In this document: in pieces, positions 47,923 to 59,434 of the stretch
How positions within the stretch are numbered: position 1 is the first letter of the stretch
Layout of the letters: each line of letters begins with the position of its first letter
Assembly (NCBI GenBank): GCA_022376925.1
Contig: JAIOJX010000005.1
Coordinates: forward strand, 157,929,501-157,993,500
Origin: Tragulus kanchil
Lineage: Eukaryota; Chordata; Mammalia; Artiodactyla; Tragulidae
Direction of reading: 5' to 3'
DNA: 64,000 bases
The notes under the pieces: model-generated
Seen by the model: the letters and a program-made list of their open reading frames with translations, nothing else
Databases searched by the model: none
Told to the model about the DNA's origin: nothing
Position numbers and translations under genes: made by a program

Positions 47923-49052
47923 AGGCACATCATAAGCACCAAGTCTCCAGTTCATCTTCGGGTTTACTTTAATGAAGTGAGTAGTGCTGCATGTTCTATG
48001 GGTTTGGATAGAAGTATAATGACATATATCCATCATTATACTGTCATTCACAGTGTCATCACTGCTCATACAGACTTCTTTTCTCTGTGTATTCATCTCC
48101 CCACCAACTCCTGGCGTTCATTGACCTTTTTATTGTTGCCTTTTCCAGAATGGTATATAGTTGGAATCTGTTTTTCTTTTTTCTTTTTTTTTTCTGTCTA
48201 CTTGAAGAGAGAGGTTCAAAAGCTTTATCATACTCATGGCCCCCCATGCATGGACCAGTTAAGCTCTAGGTGGCAAGCCCCACCCCCCAAATACCGTAGC
48301 TTTTTAAAAATTATTCCTAATAAATACTGTCGGGCTGGGTTTAGGACTTGGGATTTGTTTCTCTTCCATCATGACATCCTAGCTTTGCATTTATTCTCTT
48401 TCCATTTGAGGATAAGATTCTTCTTCTTTTTAAATGTATTTATTGGTGTATGATAATAGATAGGCTCATTTCTTTAAGAGATGCAGTGTTATCAGTGTTT
48501 GACTGCTAAGATTAAATTAAACCATAAATTAGGACACAACATTTCCTAAAGACATTTTATGTTTTAATCAGTACTAAGATGAGAAAGATAAATAGCTACT
48601 AAAGTAGCAATAAAGTAAAGAAGATGAACCAGTGTTATTACTTAATATCATGCAAGAAAAAAGTAATTATTTGTTAAGTACACATAAGTAAATACTAGTT
48701 AGTTATCAAATGAAGGTAGGATTTTATTGTGTCTTGTGTGAGCTGGATTCAGGACTTTGTTGGCAGCACCCACGACGCTGCTCCTGCTCTTTGACCAGTC
48801 CTACTCCTTTCCTGCCATCGTCACACTTCAGGGCATCTCTTGTTTTTCACAATGTTGTGTTTGCAGGAACTTCACAGAAACAGGGAACAACACTTTGCTA
48901 TCCACCACAGCACTGCCCATGGGCTTCCCAGGTACTCAGTGGTAAAGAATCTGCCTGCAGTACAAGATATGTGGGTTCGACCCCTGGGTTGGAAAGATCC
49001 CCTGGAGTGGGAAATGGCAACCCACTCCACTATTCTTTTCTGGGAAATTTCA
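47921..49052. repeat. Tandem duplication 11, copy B
   Basis: This is the second copy of 46791-47922, sharing 'ca' at the join. A 247-codon frame at 47710-48453 exists only because it runs through this junction. Confidence 0.96.
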
Positions 49053-49125
49053 TGGGCAGAAGAGCCGAGTGGACTGTCGTCCAGGAGGTCACAAAGAGTT
49101 GGATGAGACTTAGAGACTAAACAAC
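48921..49125 (+). mobile_element. Bov-tA SINE, complete
   Basis: It has the full order head, B-box, 'ggcaacccactccac', 'catgggcagaagagccgag' and 'agttggatgagacttagag'. Confidence 0.93.
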
Positions 49126-49986
49126 TTAGAGACTACACTACAGCCCTGCCCACCTGTTCTTGAGGCCATTTCTTCTCATTGTTTGAGTTTCATTGTCTCT
49201 TGTCCCTTCTCCTCTCCGTGATCCCAATCACACCTGCTCTCGAAGAGCTCTCCCAGCACAGCCCTCCTAACACCTTCTCTTTCACCTTAGAAGTTTCACC
49301 ACCAGTTTTCCTTTTGGGATGCTGTCTTCTGGCTTTTCTGCTTACACCCAACATTTGCAGTCTGCGGGTACCTCAGAGGAGGCCACAGTGAGGCTTCCTG
49401 GTGCCTCCTCTGGGAAAGATCTGTGCTCTGGCGGTGAGCCCTGAATTTTCAGCTTTGGTTCCTCCTGCCTTTGACCCTGCAGGTTGTGCTGACTTTCTGA
49501 AAGAATTTCTGTAACTGACAGGACATGCCCGTTAATGTCTCACCTTTTCATTCTCCTCATGGATAGGTCTCTCTGGTCTGTGCAGCTCTCTGCATCGAAT
49601 GTCATGTGTCAAATAAGCATGGACCTTAGAACTAACCGGTCTTCAGAAATCGTAGTGTCCTCTTATTTGGCAGGTGAGGTGCATGTCACTCAGAGAGACT
49701 GGGTTTTGTCTAAGGACACAGGGCATGTGTGGAGTGAACTTGGGCCTAGAGTCCTGGCCACCCAATTCTTGATCCTTCCTGTGGTGTTTCCACTGCACAT
49801 CCCTCCCTCTTGACCACCACTGGGCAGAACTTCTGCCGGCTTACACTGGCTGCTTTTCAGAGATGAACAGATCAACTAGTCAGCTCCAGTGGATCAGCCC
49901 TTGTAGGACCTGCATCCGCTTTGGGCTATTACTAATCATTTTCAAAATCACAAGGAAAAGCAGGGGGCTTGATTAGATAGAAATGT
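49126..49986. other. Mostly unassigned unique sequence
   Basis: Pyrimidine-rich from 49150 to 49350. Apart from a MIR-like block (49672-49790) I see no element. The 92-codon frame at 49535-49813 overlaps that MIR and is not called. Confidence 0.5.
49672..49790 (-). mobile_element. MIR fossil (possible)
   Basis: 'cactcagagagactgggtt' followed by 'aaggacacagggcatgtg' and 'acttgggcctagagtcctgg' follows MIR on the reverse strand with considerable divergence. Confidence 0.5.
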
Positions 49987-51100
49987 TACACTTCTGAAAT
50001 TAAAAAGACAAAATTGAAAGGTGAATGACAACATTTATATAGGAAAAAAGGTTAGAATCTTTGCTATTTGCTTCTTAAAAGAATCAGATGAGCACCCAAG
50101 AAAGAAAGTGGGAATAGGTGATTCACAAACGCAGGCAAATAAACAGCCTTGTGAGAAAAAGGTCAGCCCCATTGTGAAGCAAAAAGAAACCACTTGTGTT
50201 TATCACATGGGGATATATTTTGAATTATGCTCACGGTCATGTTGCTGAGGGCAAGGTTAGATAGTCTGTCATACTTGTTGGTTCTGAAAGAATTCGTTAC
50301 AGCAAGAATAATACATACATGCTATGAAGCTGTACAATAATTAGAGCTGTTTTAGGAGAATTTTATATGACACAAGAATGCTCACAAGTTGACTTGTAAC
50401 AAGTGGGGAAATAGGTACTAAAACAAAGAATATTCTATTGTTTTAAGTGACATATGTGTATATGCATTTTTAAAAAAGCTGTAAGGAAGTACACCAGATG
50501 TTAAAAGTGTTTATTGTCAAATGGAAGGATTATAAATGATTATTCTTTTCTTTAAGTTTTTTGTGTGTTCTGTAAGTTCTCTTAGTGTTATTTTCTTAGT
50601 CGTGTCCAGCAATTGTTTCAACTCCATGAATTATGGCCTGCCAGGCTCCTCTGTCCGTGGAATTCTCCAGGCAAGAATACTGGAGTGGTTCGTCATTCCC
50701 TTCTCTGGGGATCCCAGGTATTGAACCCGGGTCTCCTGTACTGCGGGCAGATTCCTTACCATCTGAGTCACGAGGTGTACTATTTTTGAAATTTAAAAGA
50801 AACAAACATTTTTTATAAGAGGAAAGGCAGCCTCATCTTCAGCTCCCACATTCTTTGCAGATCTGCTGGTTCTCGTCTGACCTTTTAAAAAGCTGTCTCC
50901 AGCTCCTCGCATTGCAAAGCATGTCTCTGTAGTGGCATAAAGGCCACGTGGCACAGAGAGAATGGACCCAGCCTCAGAGTCAGGACGAGCCACTGTGCTG
51001 CGTGTGCACGTCGTGGCCTGAAGAAGCCATTACCCTGTGCCGTCCCCGGGAGGCAGCCTTATGGACAGGGTGAAGGTGTTGGCTCCTGGTGTCTGTAAGG
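49987..51100. repeat. Tandem duplication 12, copy A
   Basis: This 1,114 bp segment is directly abutted by copy B at 51101, with a constant offset of 1,114. It contains a Bov-tA SINE at 50590-50775. Confidence 0.97.
50590..50775 (-). mobile_element. Bov-tA SINE
   Basis: The plus strand reads 'gcctgccaggctcctctgtc', 'caagaatactggagtgg', 'gtattgaacccgggtctcc' and 'accatctgagtcacgagg'. It is repeated at 51704-51889. Confidence 0.94.
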
Positions 51101-52214
51101 TACACTTCTGAAATTAAAAAGACAAAATTGAAAGGTGAATGACAACATTTATATAGGAAAAAAGGTTAGAATCTTTGCTATTTGCTTCTTAAAAGAATCA
51201 GATGAGCACCCAAGAAAGAAAGTGGGAATAGGTGATTCACAAACGCAGGCAAATAAACAGCCTTGTGAGAAAAAGGTCAGCCCCATTGTGAAGCAAAAAG
51301 AAACCACTTGTGTTTATCACATGGGGATATATTTTGAATTATGCTCACGGTCATGTTGCTGAGGGCAAGGTTAGATAGTCTGTCATACTTGTTGGTTCTG
51401 AAAGAATTCGTTACAGCAAGAATAATACATACATGCTATGAAGCTGTACAATAATTAGAGCTGTTTTAGGAGAATTTTATATGACACAAGAATGCTCACA
51501 AGTTGACTTGTAACAAGTGGGGAAATAGGTACTAAAACAAAGAATATTCTATTGTTTTAAGTGACATATGTGTATATGCATTTTTAAAAAAGCTGTAAGG
51601 AAGTACACCAGATGTTAAAAGTGTTTATTGTCAAATGGAAGGATTATAAATGATTATTCTTTTCTTTAAGTTTTTTGTGTGTTCTGTAAGTTCTCTTAGT
51701 GTTATTTTCTTAGTCGTGTCCAGCAATTGTTTCAACTCCATGAATTATGGCCTGCCAGGCTCCTCTGTCCGTGGAATTCTCCAGGCAAGAATACTGGAGT
51801 GGTTCGTCATTCCCTTCTCTGGGGATCCCAGGTATTGAACCCGGGTCTCCTGTACTGCGGGCAGATTCCTTACCATCTGAGTCACGAGGTGTACTATTTT
51901 TGAAATTTAAAAGAAACAAACATTTTTTATAAGAGGAAAGGCAGCCTCATCTTCAGCTCCCACATTCTTTGCAGATCTGCTGGTTCTCGTCTGACCTTTT
52001 AAAAAGCTGTCTCCAGCTCCTCGCATTGCAAAGCATGTCTCTGTAGTGGCATAAAGGCCACGTGGCACAGAGAGAATGGACCCAGCCTCAGAGTCAGGAC
52101 GAGCCACTGTGCTGCGTGTGCACGTCGTGGCCTGAAGAAGCCATTACCCTGTGCCGTCCCCGGGAGGCAGCCTTATGGACAGGGTGAAGGTGTTGGCTCC
52201 TGGTGTCTGTAAGG
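51101..52214. repeat. Tandem duplication 12, copy B
   Basis: This is an apparently identical second copy of 49987-51100. Its last 190 bases or so (52024-52214) also begin duplication 13, so that piece occurs three times (about 50910, 52024 and 53167). Confidence 0.97.
51704..51889 (-). mobile_element. Bov-tA SINE, duplicate of 50590-50775
   Basis: It is the same insertion copied by duplication 12. Confidence 0.94.
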
Positions 52215-52270
52215 CTCTACAGTGGGATCATTCTGATTTTGCTCCAAGCTTTCCAGCACTCTCCTTTCCT

Positions 52271-52409
52271 TGTTGTTGTTGTTAGTCACTAAGTCATGTC
52301 CAACTCTTTGCATTCCCATGGACTGTAGCCCACCAGGCTCTTCTGTCTATGAGGCTTCCCAGGCAAGAATACTGGAGTGGGTTGCCATGTCCTTCTCCAA
52401 GGGATCTTG
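52271..52409 (-). mobile_element. Bov-tA SINE, head missing
   Basis: 'gttgttgttgttagtcacta', 'cccatggactgtagccca' and 'ggagtgggttgccatgtcc' are present. The tRNA head is absent after 'aagggatcttg'. It is repeated at about 53416-53554. Confidence 0.9.
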
Positions 52410-52636
52410 CTTCTTAGTCCCCTTATATCATTACATCAATCCTAGGTTGAGAGCCCAGACCCACTTTATAATCTGACTCTGGGCAGTTTTATTATCTTTG
52501 GTAAAACAGATGAACAAACAAACAAACCCCCCCAAAGATACTTTCTAAAACCTTCAGGTAGTTGCTTTTTTCTTAGCAGATATTTTATTTTCTATTACAG
52601 CTATTTCACACTTGCACATCCATTTTTAGGCTCTAG

Positions 52637-52804
52637 ACCAGGGATCAGCAAACATTTTGCTAAAGGGCTAGAGAGAAAGTATTTTAGGCTTTATGGACCA
52701 CACAGTCTCTGTGACATGTTCTTCTCTTTTTCTTTTAAACAACCCCTTTAAAAGATGTAATATTCATTCTTAGCTCATAGGCCATAATCTGCTGACCTCT
52801 GTTC
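52637..52804. mobile_element. hAT-type DNA transposon fossil (MITE)
   Basis: The left end 'gggatcagcaaacattttg' and right end 'aatctgctgacctctgttc' are inverted-repeat ends. 'gtattttaggctttatggac' inside matches a very common small hAT element. It is repeated at 53782-53949. Confidence 0.75.
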
Positions 52805-53415
52805 ATAACTGTAGAGGAACAAGAAATTATTCTGTCATACCCAGTATACCTGTAAACTTTTCTCATATTTCTAAGACAGTTCTTCAGACTATAAATAAAG
52901 TAATCCTTTAGGATGACAAAAGTGAATTTCTATAATGGGTAACCAAAAGTACGTTATTTTGTTTAGTTCATCATATGTCTGTGTAACCAAAAGCTCCAAG
53001 ATGGAATCTGTGTTGTAGAGCTGTTTTAAATTGTTCTTTATATTATTCCTGAAAATATCTTTGAATGCTAGATTTGGGTGAAGATTTTAAGAAAACTGAC
53101 CCTTGTGCTTTCAGCAAGGCTGCATCTGGTACTTTAAACTCTCCCTTCTACACATGGTGGTCCCGACATTTGCAAAGCTTTGTCTCTGTAGTGGCATAAA
53201 GGCCACGTGGCACAGAGAGAATGGACCCAGCCTCAGAGTCAGGACGAGCCACTGTGCTGCGTGTGCACGTCGTGGCCTGAAGAAGCCATTACCCTGTGCC
53301 GTCCCCGGGAGGCAGCCTTATGGACAGGGTGAAGGTGTTGGCTCCTGGTGTCTGTAAGGCTCTACAGTGGGATCATTCTGATTTTGCTCCAAGCTTTCCA
53401 GCACTCTCCTTTCCT

Positions 53416-53554
53416 TGTTGTTGTTGTTAGTCACTAAGTCATGTCCAACTCTTTGCATTCCCATGGACTGTAGCCCACCAGGCTCTTCTGTCTATGAGGC
53501 TTCCCAGGCAAGAATACTGGAGTGGGTTGCCATGTCCTTCTCCAAGGGATCTTG
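53416..53554 (-). mobile_element. Bov-tA SINE, duplicate of 52271-52409
   Basis: It is copied by duplication 13. Confidence 0.9.
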
Positions 53555-53781
53555 CTTCTTAGTCCCCTTATATCATTACATCAATCCTAGGTTGAGAGCC
53601 CAGACCCACTTTATAATCTGACTCTGGGCAGTTTTATTATCTTTGGTAAAACAGATGAACAAACAAACAAACCCCCCCAAAGATACTTTCTAAAACCTTC
53701 AGGTAGTTGCTTTTTTCTTAGCAGATATTTTATTTTCTATTACAGCTATTTCACACTTGCACATCCATTTTTAGGCTCTAG

Positions 53782-53949
53782 ACCAGGGATCAGCAAACAT
53801 TTTGCTAAAGGGCTAGAGAGAAAGTATTTTAGGCTTTATGGACCACACAGTCTCTGTGACATGTTCTTCTCTTTTTCTTTTAAACAACCCCTTTAAAAGA
53901 TGTAATATTCATTCTTAGCTCATAGGCCATAATCTGCTGACCTCTGTTC
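53782..53949. mobile_element. hAT-type fossil, duplicate of 52637-52804
   Basis: It is copied by duplication 13. Confidence 0.75.
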
Positions 53950-54299
53950 ATAACTGTAGAGGAACAAGAAATTATTCTGTCATACCCAGTATACCTGTAA
54001 ACTTTTCTCATATTTCTAAGACAGTTCTTCAGACTATAAATAAAGTAATCCTTTAGGATGACAAAAGTGAATTTCTATAATGGGTAACCAAAAGTACGTT
54101 ATTTTGTTTAGTTCATCATATGTCTGTGTAACCAAAAGCTCCAAGATGGAATCTGTGTTGTAGAGCTGTTTTAAATTGTTCTTTATATTATTCCTGAAAA
54201 TATCTTTGAATGCTAGATTTGGGTGAAGATTTTAAGAAAACTGACCCTTGTGCTTTCAGCAAGGCTGCATCTGGTACTTTAAACTCTCCCTTCTACACA

Positions 54300-54553
54300 T
54301 GGTGGTCAGGAGCACAGATTTTATAGTCAAACAGATCAGGGTTTGGTCCCTACTAGGCCACTTAGCAACTCTTGGCCTTTTCAAGTTAGTTAGCTTTACT
54401 CAGCCTCAGTCTTCTCCTTGCCCGAAGGAGGACAGTAGACGTGCGTGTGTCCTCACTGGGCTGCTCCAAGTGTCAGAGGAGAGCAGAACTGTAGCCTAGT
54501 CTGGGCACGTCTCTCGGCACACAGGAGGCACTCAGCTGATACAGGATTATTAG
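54300..54553 (+). mobile_element. MIR SINE
   Basis: Order: 'ggtggtcaggagcacagat', 'ggtttggtccctactagg', 'cacttagcaactcttggcc', 'ttactcagcctcagtcttc', 'cacacaggaggcactcagct'. This follows a full-length MIR on the plus strand. Confidence 0.8.
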
Positions 54554-54967
54554 GATCCCTTCCTTTTTAAAAGAATATTCAGTGCTCTTTGGGAACTGAC
54601 TTTAATCTTAAATAGTAGTCATTCTCAGAAAGTGTTTCCGTGACCTGCATCTCATTTATTCTAGAACTGAAACCCAGTCTACGAACATAGAGTTCATTTC
54701 TTTTAATTTAATCTTCATTAAACATTGGGAAGCAAAACTAGTAATGACCCCATGGAGAAAGAGAATAGAATGTTTCCGTGTGAATTCTAGTTCTGTTGAC
54801 CTTTTGCAATAAGTCTGATTTCCCTGTGCACTAGTTATGTTTCAACTTTTCCCTTCCTGTGACTATCTATAGTTGAAGAACAGCGAGCTGGATACCATAT
54901 CCTAACCAAGGACTGCATCATCATTTCACTCTTCCATCAACAAATGATTGCAGAGCACCTGTGTGCT
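54554..54967. other. Unassigned unique sequence
   Basis: I see nothing recognisable. Confidence 0.5.
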
Positions 54968-55184
54968 ATGCTGTGCTAAGTCACTTCAGTCATGTCCGAC
55001 TCTTTGCAATATGGACTGTAGCCTGCCAGACTCCTCTGTCAGTGGAATTCTCCAGGCAAGAATATTGGAGTGGGTTGCCATGCCCTTCTCCAGGGGATCT
55101 TCCTGATCCAGAGGTTGAACGCACGTCTCTTATGTCTTCTGCATTGGCAGGCAGGTTCTTTACCACTAGCGCCACCTGAGAAGT
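54968..55184 (-). mobile_element. Bov-tA SINE
   Basis: The plus strand reads 'ctgtgctaagtcacttcag', 'gactctttgcaatatggact', 'gagtgggttgccatgcc' and 'ccactagcgccacctgagaa'. It is complete. Confidence 0.95.
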
Positions 55185-56420
55185 CCCCACAGAGTATCTC
55201 TCATGTGCTAAACACTGTGCCTGGAGCTGGACATGTAGCTTGAGCGAGACAAGTCCCTGTCCTTGTCAAGCTTAGGTTCTAGCAGGAGTGGCAGGTAAGC
55301 TGTAAAGAAATAGGACACTTGCTAGTAGTGTTTGAAGAAATTGGAAGGGGGTGATGAGCTAGCAGGTGACTGAGTTTGTGAAGGGACACTTGGGTAGGAA
55401 GATCAGGGAAGGTCTCTATGAGCGAGTCAGTTGAGCTGAGACTTATCAGAAGCTGGCCATTCCGAGAGCTATGAGAAGAACCCTCTAGACTGATTAACAG
55501 CAATAGTAAAGTCTGTGCAGTGGAAAGTAGCTTGGCATGTTTGAGGAACAGAGGAAAAGGCAATGTAAGTCTGAAATCTGGTGATGGGATGGTCTGCGAG
55601 TGCTGGGATAAGGTATGGCTATCTGTGAGGGCAGAGAGGTAGTCAGGAGCCAGAACCACAGGCCCAGTAATACAGAATTTACTCTAAGAAAGATGAAAAG
55701 CCATTGTAAGGTTTAAGTCAGGGAATGAAAAATCTTAGAGATACACACACACACTCTCTCTGTCTCTGTGTGTGTCTCTCTCAATCCATAGGGTTGCAAA
55801 GAGACATGTTGAGCAACTAACCCTTTCACTTTCATGTTTAAAGACCACTCTAAGTTCCATAAAAATGGGCTATGGGAGGATGAGGCAGGCAAGGAGAAGC
55901 AAACAGAAAACTGTGAAGGAGCTGCCAGTGAAGCAGGAAGAAAACAAAGAGAGATTTTTCATGGAAGCCTGAAGGAAACAGTCTTTCAATATGGGCAGAG
56001 GGGAGATGAGAGTGAGCAGTAGATGCTACATAAGACCGATAAGGACAGAAAAGTGACTGGTGGATCTGGCAAGATGGAGCTTATTGGTGCCCTTGCTGGG
56101 AGCCAGTGTGGTGGGATAGTGGGGGAAGAGTATGGTGGGTTGAGGTCTTAAGGATGGCGTAAATGTAGCCAGTGAGACGAGTTCACTGGGAAGGGGAGCA
56201 GAGGATGGCGAAGAGGCTAGAGGGCACTCCAGGTCCAGGGAGACTGATACTCAGGTGTGTTTGTATGCACACTGGACTGACTCCACAGGAAGAGAGGGTT
56301 TAATAATGCAGGAGGGTGGATCACTACAGGACGGTGTCTCTGACGTGAGAGACGGGCTGGGTCCTGGAGCTCAAGTGGATGGTTGGCTTTAACCAGGAAT
56401 CAGGTTACTTCTCCCCTTGC
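55185..56420 (+). repeat. Ancient purine-rich dispersed repeat
   Basis: 'gtgctaaacactgtgcctgg', 'gacaagtccctgtccttgtc', 'agatcagggaaggtctctat', 'gcttggcatgtttgaggaac', 'atgaaaagccattgtaagg' and 'gagggcactccaggtcc' are collinear blocks of the element seen at 27.7-32.5 kb. The 126-codon antisense frame at 55279-55659 is a by-product. Confidence 0.55.
55741..55783. repeat. (AC)n(TC)n(TG)n simple repeat
   Basis: AC units are followed by TC units, then TG and TC. It lies within the purine-rich repeat. Confidence 0.85.
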
Positions 56421-56559
56421 CACAGAGTATGTAGATTGACTGAGATGAAATGGAAATGTCACCTTAATGTTCCGAGTCCTTGCATTTCATTCGATCTTTG
56501 TGGTATATCATGGCCCTCTAGTTCTTTTTGTGCTATTGTGCTGATTTATTTGTGCAATA

Positions 56560-56712
56560 TATTTTTTCTCCCTCTCCAGGCCATGTATCCCACATACAGA
56601 TCTGTTTACATGTCTGTCTCTCCCACTAAACTGGCATCTCTTCAGCAAGAGTGGTTATCTTTGTATCTCCAGACACAGCTCAGTGTTTGGCAAGAACTGA
56701 GTTGAAGGAATG
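56560..56712 (+). repeat. L2-type 3' end
   Basis: 'ctcccactaaactggcatct', 'gtggttatctttgtatctcc' and 'gctcagtgtttggcaagaac' follow the L2 3' end, terminating near 'gttgaaggaatgac'. Confidence 0.65.
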
Positions 56713-56978
56713 ACAGCTACATCAGTACAAAGAACTCATGCAACAGCTACACAAACATGCGGTGAAAAGGAAAGTAATTTGAGAGCATGAATAAAATTAG
56801 ATGTTTGCATTACTTAGAGGAATTAAGATGGTCTCTCTTACTTAAGTTGAATAGTTACTGATTACCAGAACTGAGGAGTAGCTAAGGGTTAAAAAGGGGC
56901 CACCTGACTCTAACGTGGAAGGAGGTTGGATTTTTTTTTAACACACTTTAGAATATCGTTTTAAAAATTTTATTTTAA
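56713..56978. other. Unassigned unique sequence
   Basis: I see nothing recognisable. Confidence 0.45.
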
Positions 56979-57235
56979 GGGGCTTCCCTGGTGGACCAGT
57001 GGGTAGAGAGTCTGCCTTGCAGTGCAAGGGGTGCTGGTTCGATCCCTGGCCCGGGAAGATCCCGTGTGCCACGGAGCGGCTGGACTGGTGTGTCCGATTA
57101 GGAGCCAGCACTCTGGAGCACATGCGCCCAGAGCCAGTGCTCTGCAACGAGAGAGACTGCCGTGACGGGAGGCCCACACAGGCCAAGGAGTTAAGATGGA
57201 AGATGAATAAATGAAAGACCAATAAAAGAGACCAA
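56979..57235 (+). mobile_element. CHR-type SINE
   Basis: Head 'gggcttccctggtggacca', B-box 'ggttcgatccc', then 'gcatgcgcccagagcc'-like middle and 3' 'gaccaataaaagagacc'. The AT-rich flanks 'ttttaaaaattttattttaa' at 56959-56978 and near 57237-57258 look like a long, slightly diverged target-site duplication within the L1 end that follows. Confidence 0.9.
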
Positions 57236-57245
57236 AATTTTTAAA

Positions 57246-57697
57246 AAAATTTATTTTAAACATAGTTTATTTACAATGTTGTCTTAATTTCTGCTGTACT
57301 GCAAAGTGATTCAGTTTAACATACACACACACATATATATACACTTTCTTTTTCATATTTGTTTCCATTATGGTTTATCATGAGATATTGAACATAGTTC
57401 CCTGTGCTATAGAATAGGACCTTGTTGTTTCTCCATCCTACCTATAATAGTTTGCATCTGCTAACCCAAACTCCCAGCCCATCCCTCCCTTACCTTTCCT
57501 TCCCATTGGCAACTCCTTTTCTGTATCTGTGATTCTGTTTCATGCATAAGTTCATTTGTGTCATATTTTAGATTCTCTATATAAATGCTATCATATGGTA
57601 TGATAATCTTTGGGTCCATCCTTTTGCTGCAAATGGCATTATTTCATTCTTTTTTATGGCCCAGTAGTATTCTGTTGGGTATATGTACCACATCAAG
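57246..57697 (-). mobile_element. L1 3'-end fragment
   Basis: The plus strand reads 'gtttatttacaatgttgtc', 'actgcaaagtgattcagt', 'gttccctgtgctatagaata', 'ttcccattggcaactcc' and 'ggcccagtagtattctg'. This is the L1 3' region on the reverse strand. It is 5'-truncated, and its tail is interrupted by the SINE at 56979-57235. Confidence 0.9.
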
Positions 57698-58339
57698 GTG
57701 GTGGTGTTTGAACAGCCCCTGTGAGTAGGGATAAGTTAGTGTCTGTCACGTTGTGGTGAAAAGCACAGCTCTAGGTTCAAGAGAAAGTGATTTCCGGTAT
57801 CATTTGTATGAGAAAAGTGAATTCTGAAACGATCAGTTGCTTGTGGGCATCCCAGGGACAGCAGAAGTTTTGTGTTTAGAACAAGAGTAAATGGGCAAGA
57901 GATATGACCTAAGCAGGTTTGTGCTGAAACAGGTGAGAACAACTGTATAGAAAATTTCACTTTAGCACATGCAGCTCTTTTCCAGATGGTTTCTGCTTGG
58001 ATTGGGGAAAAAGACACAACAAAACAAAGCAGTTCACTTGCCCCTTCAGCATTGTACAGCACATCCTAAATGAAACATGGCTTTCTGAGTTACAAGCTGC
58101 CCTTGGCAAAAAGGCTGGTTGTAAGAGCATAATCTCAATGTGTGCCCTGAAATTAATGTTCCGTGGGCGCTCCAGATTTGTGTGACATACTGGAAGTTAT
58201 ATCCAACCGAACTCTTCTCACTGCCTGCATTAAGTAATATGAAATAAGTTGGCCTGAAAGGAACCATATGAATAAAGAATCTTTTATGCCTTTATAACTC
58301 CTTACTGCATGACCCTATGTCACAGCTGTTGGTATTAGG
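57698..58339. other. Unassigned unique sequence
   Basis: Balanced composition, with no repeat recognised and no convincing exon. The block 58030-58260 looks less degenerate than its surroundings, but I cannot assign it. Confidence 0.45.
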
Positions 58340-59422
58340 AGCTTTCTCTCCTACTTTGCACTCTCTTGTCTTTAATGGACGGACAGAAGCTCACTGTCTC
58401 AGCTTTCAAGTGCTGCCGTCCCCATGGTGGCGGGGAAGAGTCAGGCGCTGGCCTCTCCCACATGTCTCTTCTCGTCCCAGGATGTCAACTGGAAAAAGGT
58501 CACCATCAGAGCTGCTCACCCACAGAGTTCATTTTCTCCAGATTCATTAAAATTCTGTCTTCCTCTTTCCCCTGGATTTTTACTTTTCAAAACACTTTCT
58601 GTCGTGTGGCCTCATTTTATTTTATGTTGCGCTGACAGCCGAACGTCTCACCAAGCATCAGCTGGGAATACGATTCTGCCCTCACTGTGCTGTGCCATCT
58701 TGCCAAGTTCTGTCTTTGTTACTCAGCTTTCATTCAGAAAGGAATGAATTTGAATTATGTGATGCCGTGGTTGTCTCCTTAAAGAAAGCCAGATTCTTGT
58801 ACACCTTGGGAAAGTATTTACCTGTGAATATACTTGAATCTTCTAGATTGTGTGCAGTTCCTCTTCTCTCTTGTTTCCCTTTCACACGTCCTCATGGCGT
58901 CCCCTCTTGTTAAAATTAAATCTTCTGATTTTCCCTCCCCATACCTAATGGGATTTTACTCATGGAGCCCTTGGCTTCTGTCTTTATTTCCTCTTACCTG
59001 AGAGAAGCTGATGCTTTTGAGTCCAAACGTGAGGCACTACTATAAGAAAAGAGAATTTTTATACTCCAGAAGATGCCCAGATGCTGGTTTACTTCTCCAG
59101 GAGCATTTTGAACAAGCTTGGGTTTGGAAAAAAGAATTCTGTCCCAGGGTGTGGTGTTGGAGCAGTTCACGGCAGCATCAGTGGCCCCATCAGGCAGTTG
59201 TGGCTCAGAAAGGGTGTTTCCTTCTAGAGCTGGGATTCAGGTCTCGACTTGACTTTTAAAATGGTGGAAAACTTTATAGAAATGGGTTTTCTTTTCCTTT
59301 AAACATTCTAGTAACTTTGCCATCAGATTGTCAGCTTAACCACTGCTTCGCATTTGTCACAAGCAATTTGTGTCTTTACTAACATGAAGGACAGTACTCA
59401 TTTTATGTTTTCTGCTTTCTGT
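58340..59422. repeat. Tandem duplication 14, copy A
   Basis: This segment of about 1,083 bp is repeated at 59435-60514. Twelve bases (59423-59434) separate the copies. Frames of 73-107 codons occur in both copies with no recognisable product. Confidence 0.95.
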
Positions 59423-59434
59423 TTTCAGATTGTC

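Larger units (their letters stand above)
52024..53162. repeat. Tandem duplication 13, copy A
   Basis: This segment of about 1,139 bp is repeated at 53167-54307. It contains a truncated Bov-tA and a hAT fossil. Four bases separate the copies. Confidence 0.95.
53167..54307. repeat. Tandem duplication 13, copy B
   Basis: This is the second copy of 52024-53162, with a few differing bases only in its first 15 ('gcaaagctttg' versus 'gcaaagcatg'). Confidence 0.95.

Noticed and set aside
55279..55659. 126-codon minus-strand frame rich in leucine, serine and histidine
   Set aside because: It is antisense of the purine-rich ancient repeat, where stop codons are rare by composition. There is no recognisable domain.
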